Positions 21,428-35,060 of a DNA stretch of 64,000 bases are shown one piece after another. Position numbers and translations under genes: made by a program. Each line of letters starts with the position of its first letter. Position 1 is the first letter of the stretch. The stretch is from Lunularia cruciata (Eukaryota; Streptophyta; Marchantiopsida; Lunulariales; Lunulariaceae). Location of the stretch: contig OX419758.1 in NCBI GenBank assembly GCA_948567375.1, forward strand, positions 46,939,001 to 47,003,000, read 5' to 3'. Below the pieces are notes generated by a model. The model did not search any database. It was not told the origin of the DNA and saw nothing but the letters and a program-made list of their open reading frames with translations.

Positions 21428-21621
21428 AAATCAAACAAATTCTTGTCATCTTTTAGATTTATCAAAGTAATAAGTAGATCTTTAGAAAGAGAACTCAATT
21501 CACTCGTAATGTCATTCCTAAAATAAATCAAACAAATTCTTGTCATCTTTTAGATTTATCAAAGTAATAAGTAGATCTTTAGAAAGAGAACTCAATTCAC
21601 TTGTAATGTAATTCCTAAAAT
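21428..21621. repeat. 97-bp tandem duplication
   Basis: Two copies (21428-21524 and 21525-21621) begin AAATCAAACAAATTCTTG and end near ATTCCTAAAAT. They differ at only a few positions. The array ends about 35 bp before the LTR of the chromovirus and is not part of it as far as can be seen. Confidence 0.9.
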
Positions 21622-21655
21622 AGACCTTTGTGTCATCTTTATCATATACCAAGGT

Positions 21656-22055
21656 TGTAAAAGACCAAGCCCAAGGAGAGAAATAGGAGAATGGAAACTC
21701 ACAATGGGACACTTGAATGTGTGAAAACTCTGAATGCCTAGCATGAGTTTTAGCTTTGGTATTTATAGGTAGCATACAAGGCCCTTGAGAAGCTTCTCAA
21801 GAAGCTTCCTTGAGTCGCTTTCTTAGAGTGCAAGCTAAGTTAACCAAGAAGCTTCCTTCTAGAAGCCGCCTACTTGGCATGCAAGCTAAGCTAGTTGGAA
21901 GCTTCTAGAAGCTACCTGCTTGGGATGCAAGTTAAGCTAGTTGTGAAGCTACCTAAAAAGCTTACTAGATGCTTCTGAAATATTTTGGGCTAATTTTGCT
22001 TATTCTCTACTTCATTAGCCTTACTAACTATATCACTAAACTCCATACTGTTACA
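21656..22055 (-). repeat. Chromovirus 3' LTR
   Basis: 400 bp, with TGTTACA at one end and TGTAAAA at the other on the plus strand. It shares long blocks with 26823-27175, including repeated AAGCTTC/AAGCTAAG words. It is longer than its partner through internal duplication of those words. Confidence 0.88.
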
Positions 22056-23360
22056 TATTCCCCCACCACTAGTTGGTGACGTCCTTGTCGCTATTGAAGA
22101 TTCAAACTCCTGCATGGCCATTTGTGCATTCTGGAGGTGACAAAGAGGTTCCCATGTGGCATCATGAAGGGGATACCCTTTCAAAAGGACCTAGTACTCC
22201 ATATGTTGTCGGCGTCCTCGTTGAATGTGGTGACGTACAAGGATACAATCAACTTTATACTCCTCATGATCATTGATAGGGATGAGAGGAGGAGGAGGTT
22301 GGACACAAGAGGAAAAGGAAGATGGGTTAGGAACAAAGGGTTTTAACTTGGAAATATGAAAGACGGGGTGGATACGCATATGACAAAGTAAGGCAAGTCA
22401 ATAAGCAACAAGAGAGATGATTTGGGTGACATCAAAGGGTCCTATCCAATTAGAGGCACGTTTACAAACTTGGGTATCAAGTGGGAGGGGTAGGTTACTA
22501 GAGGATAGTATGACTTTATCATCGACTTCAAAGGTGAGATCACAACGATGATGGTCCGCATATTGTTTTTGATGATTTTGGGCAACAAGGAGGTGAGATT
22601 TGGCATGTTGGAGAGATTGGGAGATGATGGTCATGAAGGTTGAAGTATGAGGGACCCGAGATGGGAGAAGAGCAAGAAGAGAATCTGGAACAAGCGGATC
22701 TTGGCCAAAATTGAGAAAGAAAGGAGAAATTCTGGTACTTGCCTATTTGGAATTGTTGTAGGCATATTCTGTAGCTGCAAGACATTCATCTTAATTGGTA
22801 TGGTGGACATTGACGAAGGCACACAACATATCTTCTAAGGTAAAATTTGCAAGTTTGGTTTATTTATTAGTTTGAGGATGATAGACCATGGACAAAGCAA
22901 GCTTGGTGCTAAGTATCTAGAAGAGTGCTTGCCAAAACTTCCCAGTGAACTGAGGATCACAATTTGAGATGAGTACACGAGACATCCCATGATTTTTGAA
23001 GACATTATCTAAGGTTGGAGCATCCACCCTATTAAAGGTTGGTGCCAAGTGGATTTGCTTACTAAGCTTATCCACAAACACCATGATTGTTGTGTGTCTT
23101 TGTTTTGTTTTGGATAAGGATGTGATGAGATCTAAACTCATATGTTCTCATCAAGCAAATGGAATGGAGAATGGTTGAAGGAGTCCACTTGGCTTTTGGT
23201 TTCTGGCCTTATTATGTTGGCGGCGTTCACACAATCAGAAAAACTCTCAAACATCTTGTTTATGTTGGCCCACCACCATTGGTGTTGGAGGGTACTCAAA
23301 GTCTTGTCCACACTCATGTGACCAACTATTGGTAAATCATGGGCTTCTTGAAGACGCACA
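21990..23360 (-). pseudogene. Chromovirus integrase and C-terminal chromodomain
   Basis: Fragments on the minus strand read as an integrase zinc finger (AHDLPIVGHMSVDKTL...CVNAAN) and a catalytic core (TIMVFVDKLSKQIHLAP; VLISNCDPQFTGKFW, with Asn where the second Asp normally lies). A GPY-like tail follows (YADHHRCDLTFEVDDKVILSS, of which VDDKVILSS is the clearest part), then a chromodomain end (HDATWEPLCHLQNA). Chromodomains direct integration toward heterochromatin in this clade. Several frameshifts and stops inactivate it. Confidence 0.82.
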
Positions 23361-23437
23361 AGTTGGAGATCACCTTTGGTTGGAACATAGATCCGGTCCT
23401 CATGGAATAGAAGGCCTTCCTTGAAAGAGAAGGTGTT

Positions 23438-25221
23438 TTACTCCTTGTCACATGCTGTAAGACAACCACGTACCATTTGGAAGAAGGGATCTTGTTGTAG
23501 TGCTGACCAAAACTCATTTTGGATTTTGGAGTCAATTGCCATTGTTGTAATTACCGTCGTGATGAGAGGAAGAGACTTCAAATCAAGCTGTCGTGATAGA
23601 GCATCAAGGATGACATGGAATTGACTTAGTTTGTACTCAAGTTTGAAGTCAAACAATTGGAGTTGCTCCTCCCATCAATGATGTTGACTCTTCATATATT
23701 CCAAGTATAAGGTCTGCAACAATGGTTTGTGATCCGTTCGCATGATCACTTGTTTCTCCAAGAGATAATGCCTCCATTCCTTGGTGGCATATACCATTGC
23801 AAGTTGTTCCTGATCTCAAGCAAAGTAATTTATTTCAGCTATATGTAGTCAATGGGACACAAAGGCAATGAGATGTAGTCCATCTGGGAATTCTTGTTGC
23901 AACATTGCTCCAATTGCAAAGTTAGAAGCATCAAAATCAACCACACAAGGTAGTTGAGTATCATATGGTTGAAGGATGAAGACACCATATGTTTCAACTT
24001 TTGGAATGCTTGTTCATGCTTGGTGGTCCATTGGAAGCTCAAGTTCTTCTCCAAGTGGTCAATCAATGATGCAGCCACATGAGCATAATAATGGATGAAT
24101 TGTCGGTAAAAACTGGTTAATCCATTAAATACCCATACTTTTGTAGCATCCTTTGGAGTAGGCTAATCAGTAATGGCCTTGATTTTCTCCTCTTCCATCT
24201 TGATTGCTTCCGATGAGATCTTGTGACCCAAGAAGGTGACTTCTTTTTGCCAAAAGGCACACTTCAACTTCTTGCAATAAAATTTTCATTATCGTAGTCG
24301 TCTTAGGACTTCTCGCACATGGTTCATGTGTTTTGCCTCTGTCCTGCTATAGATTAAGATATCATCCAAGAATACCACCATGTACTGATCCAATAGTCCA
24401 TCTAACACCCAATGCATCTGATCCATGAAGACTGTTGGAGCATTAATGAGCCCAAAAGGTAGAACTCTCTACTCAAAATGCCCATACTTTGTGCAAAAGA
24501 CAATCTTTTGCACATCCTCCCTATCAATGTGGATTTGCTAATAGCCACTACGGAGATCCAACTTGGAAAAGTATCATGCTCTACTTAGTTGATCAAGAAA
24601 GCATCAAACCGAGGTAAGGGATATGCATACATTTTTCACTATTTGCTTATTAAGCTCACGGTAATCAATACGGAAACAAAGTCCTCCATCCTTCTTTGGA
24701 ACAAGTATTGGTGATCCACAAGGAGAAGTACTATGTTGTATGAAGTCCTTCTCTAACAACTCCGTAAGTGTTGTTTGCACTTCCTCCAACTCCTTTGGTG
24801 AGAGCCGATAGATTGGTCTACTCACTAGAGTAATCCTTGGCATCTTGAAGGACATACCACGATTGGAGGGTAATCCCTTTGGCAGATCATTCAAAAACAC
24901 GTCCACAAACTCTTGAACTATCTGATCAACCATTGCTTGATGAGGCTCTTGGCCCTTCTCAGATTGTCCTTGTGCAATTGGCTTGATCCACACCGCAAAA
25001 ACATACTTATCTTCCTCCAAAGCTTGCTCTATGGCTGCTTCACTAACAAACTTCCCATCTAAGGACTCATCTTTCTTCAAAGCTTGCTCCATGGCTACTT
25101 TCTTGGTAAACTTCACATCTTGGGACTCATCTCCCTTCAAGGTTTGCTCTATGGCTACCTTCTTGACAAACTTCCTATCCTTGGACTGACTATTTTTAGG
25201 TGTCTTACTTAGAGGTGCCAA
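23438..25221 (-). pseudogene. Chromovirus reverse transcriptase and RNase H
   Basis: The 205-residue piece at 24604-25221 holds an acidic/lysine repeat region (three copies of KFxKKVAxEQAL-type units) followed by the RT N-terminus (DLPKGLPSNRGMSFKM; PCGSPILVPKKDGGLCFRIDYREL). The active site reads VVFLDDILIYS near 24355-24385. RNase H pieces lie at 23440-24080 (LSFQWTTKHEQAFQKLK). Frameshifts separate the pieces. Confidence 0.85.
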
Positions 25222-26800
25222 ACAACCTAATCGGAAATTCTTACCTTGGTGATGTACTTGAATTTTTCATCGGGTCCAATCACATTGAACCTTATGACAA
25301 TGAAGCCAAAGTAGTCCTAGAATAACATCATAGTGTAGAGCTACCACTACAAACCTCATACACTCCAAATACTCCTTCCAATCTTAAAGGTAACAAGATG
25401 TAAGGTACGGAATGCAAAACTCTTTCTACCATCCGCCATCATTAATCTACTTCCAATTATTGGCTTGATAGGAATACCTAATTCCTTTGCTACTTGAATA
25501 GACATGCAATTCTTTGAACTTCCAAAATTAACCAAAATCCTACACCCCTAATTAGATATTATACCTTGCAAGTGAAGCAAACTTGCATAGGTTGAGCCTT
25601 CAATCCTATTGGAATTAATCAAGCTCCCAATAGGTGGCTTGAAATCTCCTATTAGGATTCCTTGTTTCCTTGATCATTCCCGCTCTACAAACTCCATCTG
25701 GGCAACTTGTCGAAGTCACTCATTCTTGAGTGGACATGTAGTGATGCAATGTCCCAATTGGTGACAATAAAAACAACCACTATTTTGTTGCAATTTCTCT
25801 TTATCTATAGTGCCAAGTGGTCTCCAAATGGCATCAATCTCCATTGGTGCCGACTCCTCCATCCATGTGTAGTGTATTGGTAGGTTCTGTGGAGGTCAAG
25901 GTTGAGACCAAGTTGTTACAACTAAGTAATCCAAATGTTTGGCCAACTACATGGCTTCCTCCAAGTGTTGTGGCTCTCGCGTGGTCACCTCTAATTTGGT
26001 TCTTGACTTCAAGCCCCTCACAAATTCATCCAAAGCTTCACCTTCCAGTATATTTGGAATTTGCATGATGGTGTTTTGGAATTGCGTGATGTAACTTCTT
26101 ACATAGCCAATTTGTCTCAACTCTACCAACCTATCCCGTGTAGCTTGTGTGGCATTTATAGCTTGGAATCAACTAATTATTGCACCCTTGAATTCTGCCC
26201 ATATCAAGATTGGTGCAACAATTTGTCGTTCAGCTTGCTCCACTTGGAATCTCCACCATAGCTTTGCTACTCCATCCAATTGGCTAGAAGCCAAGAGAAT
26301 CTGTTTTCATCTATCTTGAAGATTAGTGGCTTCAACATAACATTCACAGTCAAACATAAAATTCTCCACGGTGCTTGGAAGATTCTTGCCTTCAAATACC
26401 TTGGATTTTGGAAATCAAATGCGATCTTCTCTATCTCAAACTAGCGCTCTCTCTATATGTTCTCGTTGTTGCTGGTCCATTCATCTAACATTTGAGTAAG
26501 GTGCTTGATTTGTTGATGCATTGTAAGGATAACATCCAGTATTGCTGCCATAACTACTACTCTATCCCACTATTCCCAATTTATCTAATTGATTAACACA
26601 TAGATGCAACACATCCACCGTTCTCCATAAGTTACGAACGGAAGTATCAAGGGTTCCTCAAACAAGGTGATCATATGTAGAAAATCCTACTCAAAGCATG
26701 GGATGATGAATTGTGTGAAATGATGCTTGGGTAATATCTGGACATGAAAATCCCAATGGTTTGGCGGAAGCTGATTTGGTGGTCCATAAATTCCATCCAT
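25222..26800 (-). pseudogene. Chromovirus gag and protease remnants
   Basis: A gag core at 25947-26129 (IGYVRSYITQFQNTIMQIP) precedes a canonical zinc knuckle near 25740-25800 (CFYCHQLGHCITTC). Next comes a protease motif near 25540 (ILVNFGSSKNCM) in which the catalytic Asp is replaced by Asn. No long frame survives. Confidence 0.75.
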
Positions 26801-26805
26801 CTCAT

Positions 26806-26822
26806 TCTTGCTCTGATGCCAA
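26806..26822 (-). promoter_or_regulatory. Primer binding site, initiator tRNA-Met type
   Basis: TTGGCATCAGAGC on the minus strand immediately inside the 5' LTR. It differs by one base from the usual plant TGGTATCAGAGC site. Confidence 0.85.
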
Positions 26823-27175
26823 TGTAAAATACCAAGACCGAGGAGAGAAATAGGAGAATGGAACCTCACATTGGGACACTTGAATGAGAGAAAACTCCGA
26901 ATGCCTAGCATGAGCTTTGGCTCTTTTATTTATAGGGATCATACAAGGCTCTTGGGAAGCTTCTCAAGAAGCTTCCTTCTAGAAGTTGCTTACTTGGCAT
27001 GCAAGCTAAGCTAGTTGGAACCTTCAAGAAGTTACTTACTTGAAGTGCAAGCTAAGTTAGCCGGGAAGCTTCCCACAAAGCTTCCTAGATACTTATGGAA
27101 TATTCTAGGCTAATTTATCTTATTTGCTACTTTGCTAGCCCTATTAGCTTTGTCGCTTAACTCTATATTGTTACA
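26823..27175 (-). repeat. Chromovirus 5' LTR
   Basis: 353 bp, TGTTACA/TGTAAAA bounded. Comparison with the 3' LTR shows many substitutions and indels, so the insertion is old. Confidence 0.88.
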
Positions 27176-30100
27176 GATGTGAATGCAAACAGCTCTATAA
27201 ACAACAACATAGGTTTTCATAGACAAATCATGTATTCCTACACTTCAATCAAAAAAGAAAGATGCATGCGGTAGACCTCCAAATCTCCCAAGCTGATTTC
27301 AATACATCTATCAAAATGAATAAGGTCACATCAAACTCATACCATTTACAAATGAGCCCGATAAAATGGTAATGTTTGTGAGGAAGTATAGAGATCTAAT
27401 AACATCAAACTTTGTTTTCAATTAGCTACTAAATCATGATTATCATAAAGATAATCATGATTTAGTAATTGGTAATGAGTTGTTATGATTTGCTTGGTTT
27501 TGTTGTGCATTAGATCCTCAATGATATAAAACATGCCTAATGCTTATTTTTTTCTTATCCAATCAACTAATATTAGAAAGTACAATGGCAACTTCAAAGA
27601 ATAGCAAATTCAAAGTGATTGTCAAGAGAAAAACATCCACAAACTAAAGAGCCTCAGAGGTGCACAAAAAGAATACACATGTTGGATGTAGAAGTCAAAC
27701 CAAGGTAAACACCACACACTTGAGAAGATCATCAAGAATAGTATCAAGAATAAGGAGATGGAGTAATGGGTTTTCTTGTGGGAGATGGCTTTGCTCCAAA
27801 AGAATCCCTAAAATCTATGGGATTTAGATCAGTTTGCAACATGTATTGGGTTTGCTCAAAACTATGGATTTGCTTGTGCTCTAAATTGGGTTTGCTTACA
27901 TACAATGATAGAGAGAATTTTTGCACACAACATTCAAACATTCAATAATTTCATGAATTCAAATCATTTAAGAAAAGGACTCATTTTCAAATTATTGAAC
28001 AAGGAATTTGCATAGGAACGGAAAATGCAAAAAGATTCACATGGGGAGATGGGTATTCTAACCTAGGTCAAACTTTTAAGCCCAATGCATTGAGGTTGGC
28101 ATCTCAAATCTCTTCAATGGTAGCTTGCACTTGCATCTTGTCAACCTTATTTAATATATGTGTCATATTGTCTTCCCTTTGGTGAAACCATATCAACCAA
28201 GGACCCTTGTTACTATCTTCCATGTTGGGAGAGTTCTAACATCTCTCATAATTAGGAATATAAGCCTTTATTCCTACATCCTACACTCTTTGTGATTTCT
28301 TGTCACTGCCTAGCTCTCTCTACAAGTTGTGACTCATTTTTCAAATATGGAAGGACTATCTTTGCACTCCAAACTGATCTCCTTCTCCTCTTGCTAAATT
28401 TGATACTTTGCCTTGTGTCCAATTTTCAAAATCTCTATCCCTTCTTGATTTTCTCAATTTGATATCTCAATCTTGCTTAATTTGATATCTCAATCTCTTG
28501 GCTCTCTCACAAAATTTCAAAATCTTGAACTCTCAATGCTCTCTTGAATTTCTTTTGAATTTCTTTGCCTTTGTTCTCTCTCCAAATTTCTCCCAAATTT
28601 CTCCCAAATTTTCTCCATACTCTCCCAAATTTCAAAACTTGACACTCTACCTTTTCACTCTTCCCAAGTTTTTAGTACTCTCTTTGCCCTTTGTCTCCCT
28701 CTCCCTAAATTTCCCTTCATTGTCGATCTCTCTCTTCCACCAAATTTCCTTACCTATTTGCCTCTCTTTTCCCTTATTACCTTCCTTCTCTGCCCTCAAT
28801 TTTCCTTCCTTGTCTATTTCTTCCCCAAATTTCCATATCTCTCTCTCCCTCTAATAGTTTCAAAAATTAGTGCAGCACTACCCTTTTGTTCCTCTCCTCT
28901 TTGTTTTCAATATTTTTCCCTCTTTCCTCCTCCATTGTTTCCAAAATCCTTGTTCCTCTCCCTTCCTTTTTGTAAATCCTCTTAGTATTCCTTTACCTAC
29001 TATTTTGAAAATCTTTCAAATTGCCCTCAACCTCTCAGCCTTGCTAACCAATCCTCAAATTGTAAACTTCCCTTGTAATTGACTTGCCTTTTGCCTTTGT
29101 CTAAACTCTCTTCCTCTTGATTGAACCCTTACTTATAAATGTAAAATTTGAAACTTGAAACAACACTCTTTCTTGCAAGAAGACTCTTTGATTGATTCTT
29201 GACTCTCTATTGGGCCTCTCTTCAATTTGTACATATGAAGCTCCAATTGCACAATATGGTGTAGCAAGTAAAAGCAAGTTGCACTGCACCTTTGTACTTT
29301 GCAATGGAGATCATGTGAAATACATTCTTTCCTCAAATGAAATTAATCCTCTACCACACAAATTTGTTTTTCCCTACATTTATCCATATCTATAAGATGC
29401 CTTGCAAATAATATTAAATCATAACCTGAGTTACAACTACATATTTACATTTCTAGCTCACTAACTGCAATTTGAATTAATTTTGAGTACAAGCTATTGA
29501 GCAAACCCATCTCCAAGTTTGCAACCCATTAATAAACAATTTAAGCCATAATCAAACAAGTAACTTCAATGTACATAAAGAGCAACCTTATTTATTGACA
29601 AGCAAACCTATTTTACAACCATGAGTAGACCCATTTATCACAATATCTTATTTGAAGCTAAAACAAGCAGAACATTTATCAAACAAGAAGACCCAAATAT
29701 TCTCACAAGCAAAGTCATTCCTTTACAAGTGATCCCTTCAATTTTGTGAGCAGATCCATTCAAATTGGATAACAAACCATATGGCTTAGTTAGAAAACAT
29801 TTTAGTTCCATGAGGGGACCCTTGCAACAATTGAGTGAACCCATATACATGAAATAAATTTGATACATTTAAGAATTTTATTAAAAGAATAACTTTAAAA
29901 ACATTTGATACATTTAAGATTTTATTGAACAAAACTGTATTGTATTGAGGTGGAGAGGATGTATCATATAAATATCCATCTCGGAAGCTGCTTGTTTATT
30001 GAAAGGATGTTTTGTATAAACATCCACCCAGATCCCAATGGAAAGCCAAGCAAATTTCTACTATTGATTTCCTAATCTCTTCTCTTACATTGTGAGCACT

Positions 30101-32300
30101 TGCTCCACACGTTTCTTATTCAAAATCTACTTCCTTTGTTTGCAATTGCTCTCGATCCTCCCACATATTACATTTATTTATTAAAACTTTATGCAATATA
30201 GCCCAAGCATAAATATAACACAAGAGATAAGGGTTTGTTATTGTGTTTTTTAATTGGGTTTCCACTCATGCAAAGAATGTCATTGTGCTTTTTATATGCT
30301 TATATAGTGTTCATTAGGTGATCTCATTTTAGCAATACAATGGTTGAAGTCCTTCTTCTCTTGTATATGTGCTTGTTTATCAAAGGCACTAGGTTGCACA
30401 TGGCACATATTCACATTGCTTGGTAAATATTGACAGCTCTCAAATGAAACATAATGCTACTCATTGATTTAGGTCTAACCAAAGCTCCAATGTTTTCAAA
30501 CATGTCATATCATGACAAGATCCATGTATTCTTGTTCAATTCTGGCATTGCTTGGTAAATATTGATGGCTCACAAATGAAACACATGCTACTCATTGATT
30601 AAGGTCTAACAAAAGCTCCAATTTTTTTAAACATGTCATGTCATGACAAAATCCAAGTATTCTTGTTCATTAACACCATGTTGTTAGAGATGCACAAATG
30701 TGTAAAATATAATAACTTCAATCCAAAAATCAATTCAATCCATTACCTTAAGCAAGGTACAAAATTTGATATCCATCCTGGTTGACCACACACTAAAAAT
30801 TGCAAAACATTCTTCACATATGTAGTACAATCTGCTTACCTCCTACCAAGTGATAATAGCACACCTTGCTAAAACACTCACTCAAGCATAGAAGATGACA
30901 GATTGTGCTTACCTCTTACGTGGTGATAATGATGTGTCCTCCTCAACCACACACTCAAGCATAGAAAATATCAATCACAAATTCAATGCATTCAAAGAAC
31001 TTACTACAAAGTGTATAATGTCAATGCAATATGATTACCTCTTGCAAACTATATGATTCTCCACTTGTCATCACATATCACCTACCCACTAATTGAGTAA
31101 GTGCAATTTTGGCTAAATTAAACTTTCTTGTCAATAATAGGCCTTTGTGACAACAAGAAGAAAGTCCCATCCACTAAAACCACACAAGCCAAGAATCCTT
31201 TCCTCAAAAACATGGTTAAAATTCTTGCTCTCTCCTCATGTTATTGCATCTCTTGCCTCAATGTAGACAAGACAATAGTGATTACTCTATAGGTAAGATT
31301 GGTTTCAGGTCCTACACTAATTCTTCATAGATTCATACCTCTTGCCATAGACACTCCATTCCCATTTAGTGAAAAATGATCCAAAGCTAATGCCACTTGG
31401 AGCCATACAAATGTTTGTTTTCATATAATAGATATGATCTTATTAAAGATTTGTGCACTTTGAGAAGATCCAATAAAGCAAGAAAATATTCTATATCTAT
31501 CCTCACTAACTGTTTGAAAGCAAGAGGATCAAGTATAGAGAAATATTTATACACAAAGTCTATACTATGCAATGTTTGAAATTTATCCTTTAAATATTGG
31601 CCTATGTGTGTGGATTCCCAGCATTTGCAAAGCCATTCTGAATCATCTATTTCCTCTTCATCACTCTAGTATTCCAAATTTAATGAGCTCCAAGAGTTCC
31701 TTGTATCCCAAGAGCCATTGGAGAAATCTATTGGCTCATCACCATCAGTCCATTCTTTGATAAGAGTATCATGCACTATTTGGAAATGCATTCATCTTGT
31801 ATTTGGTTCCTAAGAATAGATGGGGTATCAAGGTGAGGCATACTCAAATTCTTGTTTGGTTTTGCTCAAAATTAGTGGATTAAAACACCATGATACTAGG
31901 ACCTACTACCACAAGCACCTCAATGAGATAAGCAAAGCAGGATCAAGAAACAATACAAATTGCAATTGCTATCAAAATAGAAGGATAGGTTGATGATTTG
32001 ATGGGCCAAATTATTGTTGATCAAATGAATAGACAAACAACTAAGCAAGGAATGAGAATGATATTCAAAATGTAACACGTTTCCAACATTTTCAAATTCA
32101 CTTTAGGAAGAACTCATTAAGAAGTATAGACATGTCTTGTGATTAATCTCCTTCCCTCCCATAAAATTATATGGGTCCTGGAAGAGGTGATCCATTACCT
32201 ATTTAAAAACTATGGGCTCTTCTATAACCATTCTTGAGCATCACTCCTTTCTGCCCTGCAAAATTTTATAGAACATCCTATAAAAAACATTTATGGGACC
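27176..32300. other. Long unassigned AT-rich region
   Basis: Five kilobases without a recognisable gene. A C/T-rich stretch at about 28480-29000 (words such as CCCAAATTTC and CTCTCCC) produces open frames that are low-complexity only. A direct repeat lies at 30414-30674. The right part may hold the decayed 5' LTR and gag of the copia element that becomes recognisable at about 32330, but I could not find its 5' end. Confidence 0.5.
30414..30674. repeat. 132-bp tandem duplication
   Basis: Two diverged copies (30414-30545 and 30546-30674) both start CATTGCTTGGTAAATATTGA and include ATGTCAT(A/G)TCATGACAA. Several substitutions and small indels separate them. Confidence 0.85.
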
Positions 32301-32329
32301 CAAATAAAAAGTTGAAACCTTCTTATATG

Positions 32330-33559
32330 TTCCAAAGTTGAAACATAACTTGTTAAGTATTGGTCAAGCAATAGATAAAGGCATGAAAACTACCTATACC
32401 AAAGAAAGCTACTACATAAAGAAAAATAGAGCAATGGTGATGATGTGTATCTATGACTCAAAGCTCTACAAACTTCAAATCAAAGTTACCAAGATAGGTA
32501 AGATTTCCAAGCTAAATCTATGGTTGCAAGAAATGGAAAGAGTGGGAAGATAGAAAAGAAGAAAGAGTATCAAAATTTAGATATTTAACTTTGGCAACAA
32601 AGACTTGGTCATCTTAATCTTACCTACATTAGGAAGATAGAGAGAGAAAGACTAGTAGACAATCTTAGTTTGAAATCAAAAGAGCCTAATAGTCAAAAAT
32701 ACTTCTATTGTGATGGATGTGCTTCATGAAAGTAGCATAGATTACCTTTTGCAAAATCTCACAAGAGTAGAGTTAAATACAAGGTTGGAGAGTTTTTACA
32801 CAATGATATTTGTGGTTCTATGAGAGTTAGCTCTATAGGAAGATCAAGATATTATTTATTTTTCAAGGATAATATTAGTGGTTTCAAATTTCTCTTTTCC
32901 TAAAAGAGAAATAAAAAATTCTCTATTCTTTCAAACAACATCACAAAAACATAAAACTTAGTGTAGAATGAAGATCAAGAAACCATGATCTGATTTGTTG
33001 TTTTTGTATTGATTGTTGGATTAGTCCATGAACTTATAATAACTTACATTCCAAAGCAAAATGGTATTTCATAAAGAGATCATACAATATTGTTCAAGTA
33101 GCAAGAAGCATATTGCTTTCTAACAAGCTATCTAGAGAGTTGTATGTAGAAGCAATGGGAGCTGCTACACATTTTTTGAATAGAGTTTTAGAGAAAACTC
33201 CTTACAAGCTTTGGAATAAAAAATAAAAATCAACATTTGCACATTTGAGAACTTTGGTTGCGTATTCTTTGTATACACACCAAAGAGTTTACAAAAGCTT
33301 CTTGATCCCAAGAGACAAGAAATGTCTTTTATGGATATAGTTCAAAAAACAAAGCCTTCAAATATTGGGATCAAAAGAAGAACAAGAGGTGTGAAAGTAG
33401 AGACATCATGTTAAAAAAAACCAACTTGATCATCAATGGTTACAAATGTTGAACTTAAATGCAGATTATTTTAAAGAGAGAGACGGAGAGCAAACCAATA
33501 CTAAAATGAGCATTGATGAGATAAATTTGGTGCAGAGTTTCCACAAGCTTTTAGGGAGT
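32330..33559 (+). pseudogene. Ty1/copia Pol, part 1: GAG-pre-integrase and integrase
   Basis: A decayed copia polyprotein on the plus strand. KHNLLSIGQAIDKG at 32339 begins the GAG-pre-integrase segment. LGHLN...CDGCASWK near 32600-32730 is the HHCC finger. FLHNDICGSM near 32795 carries the first catalytic Asp. TYIPKQNGISQR followed by a MGAATHFLNRV-like stretch near 33050-33190 completes the core. Many stops and frameshifts. Coding sequence is cut at 33559 by the second methyltransferase element and resumes at about 55770. Confidence 0.82.
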
Positions 33560-33999
33560 TTTCACAACATTTGCAACACCAAAGCTAATGTGTTTAGATG
33601 TTGAAATGTTAGTCTTTGCAATCATAAATATATCAATATTTGCTCAAAGTCTACTTAGTGGCAGCCCGATTTGTCTTAGAGCTACTGATCATATTGTTGG
33701 TGCTATAGTTAGAAACATTTTTTGCAGTGTCAAAGGAGTCATTGGGGTTAGAGTGTTAGGTAGAGTTCAAGGGTATACCTTTGAAGTCACTTTTGATGTT
33801 GAGCAACTCCAAAGAACTCACTTTTGATGTTGGGCCATCAAGTTCCTAGCTATGGTGGACAAAGGCTGGCAAGCATCACTTAGGGTCTCTTACCTAGAGT
33901 GGATGTGGCTTGATAATGTAATCAAAACCTATATGTTGGCAAGATTGAGTTGAGTATGATTCATTTTTAATTCAAGTTGAGTTGGAGATCAATTGATTA
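33560..33999 (+). repeat. Terminal repeat A1 of copy 2
   Basis: About 440 bp, matching 55207-55644 and, more weakly, A1 and A2 of copy 1. The initial TGTC has become TTTC. It ends at GATTA and then runs into CATAAGAAGTG, as A1 of copy 1 runs into CATCAGAGAAG. Confidence 0.85.
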
Positions 34000-34990
34000 C
34001 ATAAGAAGTGATTTTTAATTCAATTTGCGTTGGAGGTATATCCAAGCTTGACAAATCTATGGTGTCTTTGATCACAATTATATGATTGTTGTTTGTTTAG
34101 AATTGTGTGGATTGTGTGCAAAAGCCCTACTTGATTTGTTCTTGATTTGACAAATTTGTTGGACTTGGTGTAGAAACGCTCAAACATTTTTACTATTTAG
34201 AGTTCTATCCAAGTTTATGTGGAGGTCTAATTTAGAGGCTAATCTCAACAAATCAAGACATTGGGTGTTCAATTATGGGGGAGAGATCAATTTAAGCACA
34301 AGGAGGCAAAATTGGAGCTAAAGGATGTGAATTGGAACCAAGGTGTAAGGTGGATTTTAGAACACATCCCCTCAAATTAGAAAATCTTCATCTTCTTAAT
34401 TGTGCTCAATTTGGCATTTGGAGGAGGATTTGGAGTCAATTAATTGTAGTAGAGTTTCATTAAAGTTGATAGAAGTCTGATTTGGAGGCTGATCTTGAGA
34501 GAGGAAGTATTGAAGGATGGCCATAATTGGAGAGGCATCTAGGAGTCTTGAAGGGAATTTGTGGTCAAGTTAGTCAAGGTTAGCCAAATTTGGAGAGGGT
34601 TTGATTTGGCTCAATTTGACCCAATTTGGCATTTGGAAGTGGATTTGGTGGCCATCCAACTATAGCAAAGTTTTATCAAAGTTGGTGGAGGTCTTGGAGG
34701 CCAACTCAAGGTAGAGCTTATACAAGAGGTTGGCCAAAGTTGGAGAGATATCTTGACGTCTTGGGGGGAGTTGGTGATTGAGTTAGTCAAGGTTTGCCAA
34801 ATTTTGAGAAGGTTTGACTTGGTAAGAAAAAAGGCATCATTTGGGCTAAATTTCAATGTTTTGAGGCATAAAGATATGGGCTAAAGAGGTTAAGAATGCC
34901 TAGAAGGACAAGCAAGCCAAATTTTTAGCGTGAGATTAGCCAATTTAGTTAGTAGTATTTTGGCTAAATTTGTTCATCCTTTAGGCTTAT

Positions 34991-35060
34991 ACGCTATAAG
35001 GTTTGAACCACAAATCTTTGGTTCCTAGATTGGCGCTCTAGCTAATTGGTCCATCCTCAC
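34991..35060 (-). other. tRNA-like block, copy 2
   Basis: The counterpart of 2911-2977. The minus strand reads AATTAGCTAGAGCGCC, then about 20 bases later GTGGTTCAAACC. The T-arm is closer to a real tRNA here than in copy 1. Confidence 0.4.

Larger units (their letters stand above)
21656..27175 (-). mobile_element. Decayed Ty3/gypsy chromovirus
   Basis: A 5.5-kb minus-strand element with LTRs at 26823-27175 (5') and 21656-22055 (3'), both TGTAACA...TTTTACA when read on the minus strand. Next to the 5' LTR is a primer site TTGGCATCAGAGC, the initiator-Met type. Next to the 3' LTR is a purine tract GGTGGGGGAATA. The flanking 5-mers (AAGGT, GATGT) do not match, so no target duplication is visible. 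Coding order is gag, protease, RT, RNase H, integrase, chromodomain; all are broken. Confidence 0.92.

Noticed and set aside
28498-29082. Frames of 70-118 residues rich in Phe, Pro, Leu and Ser
   Set aside because: Low-complexity C/T-rich DNA read in three overlapping frames, with no sign of coding selection.
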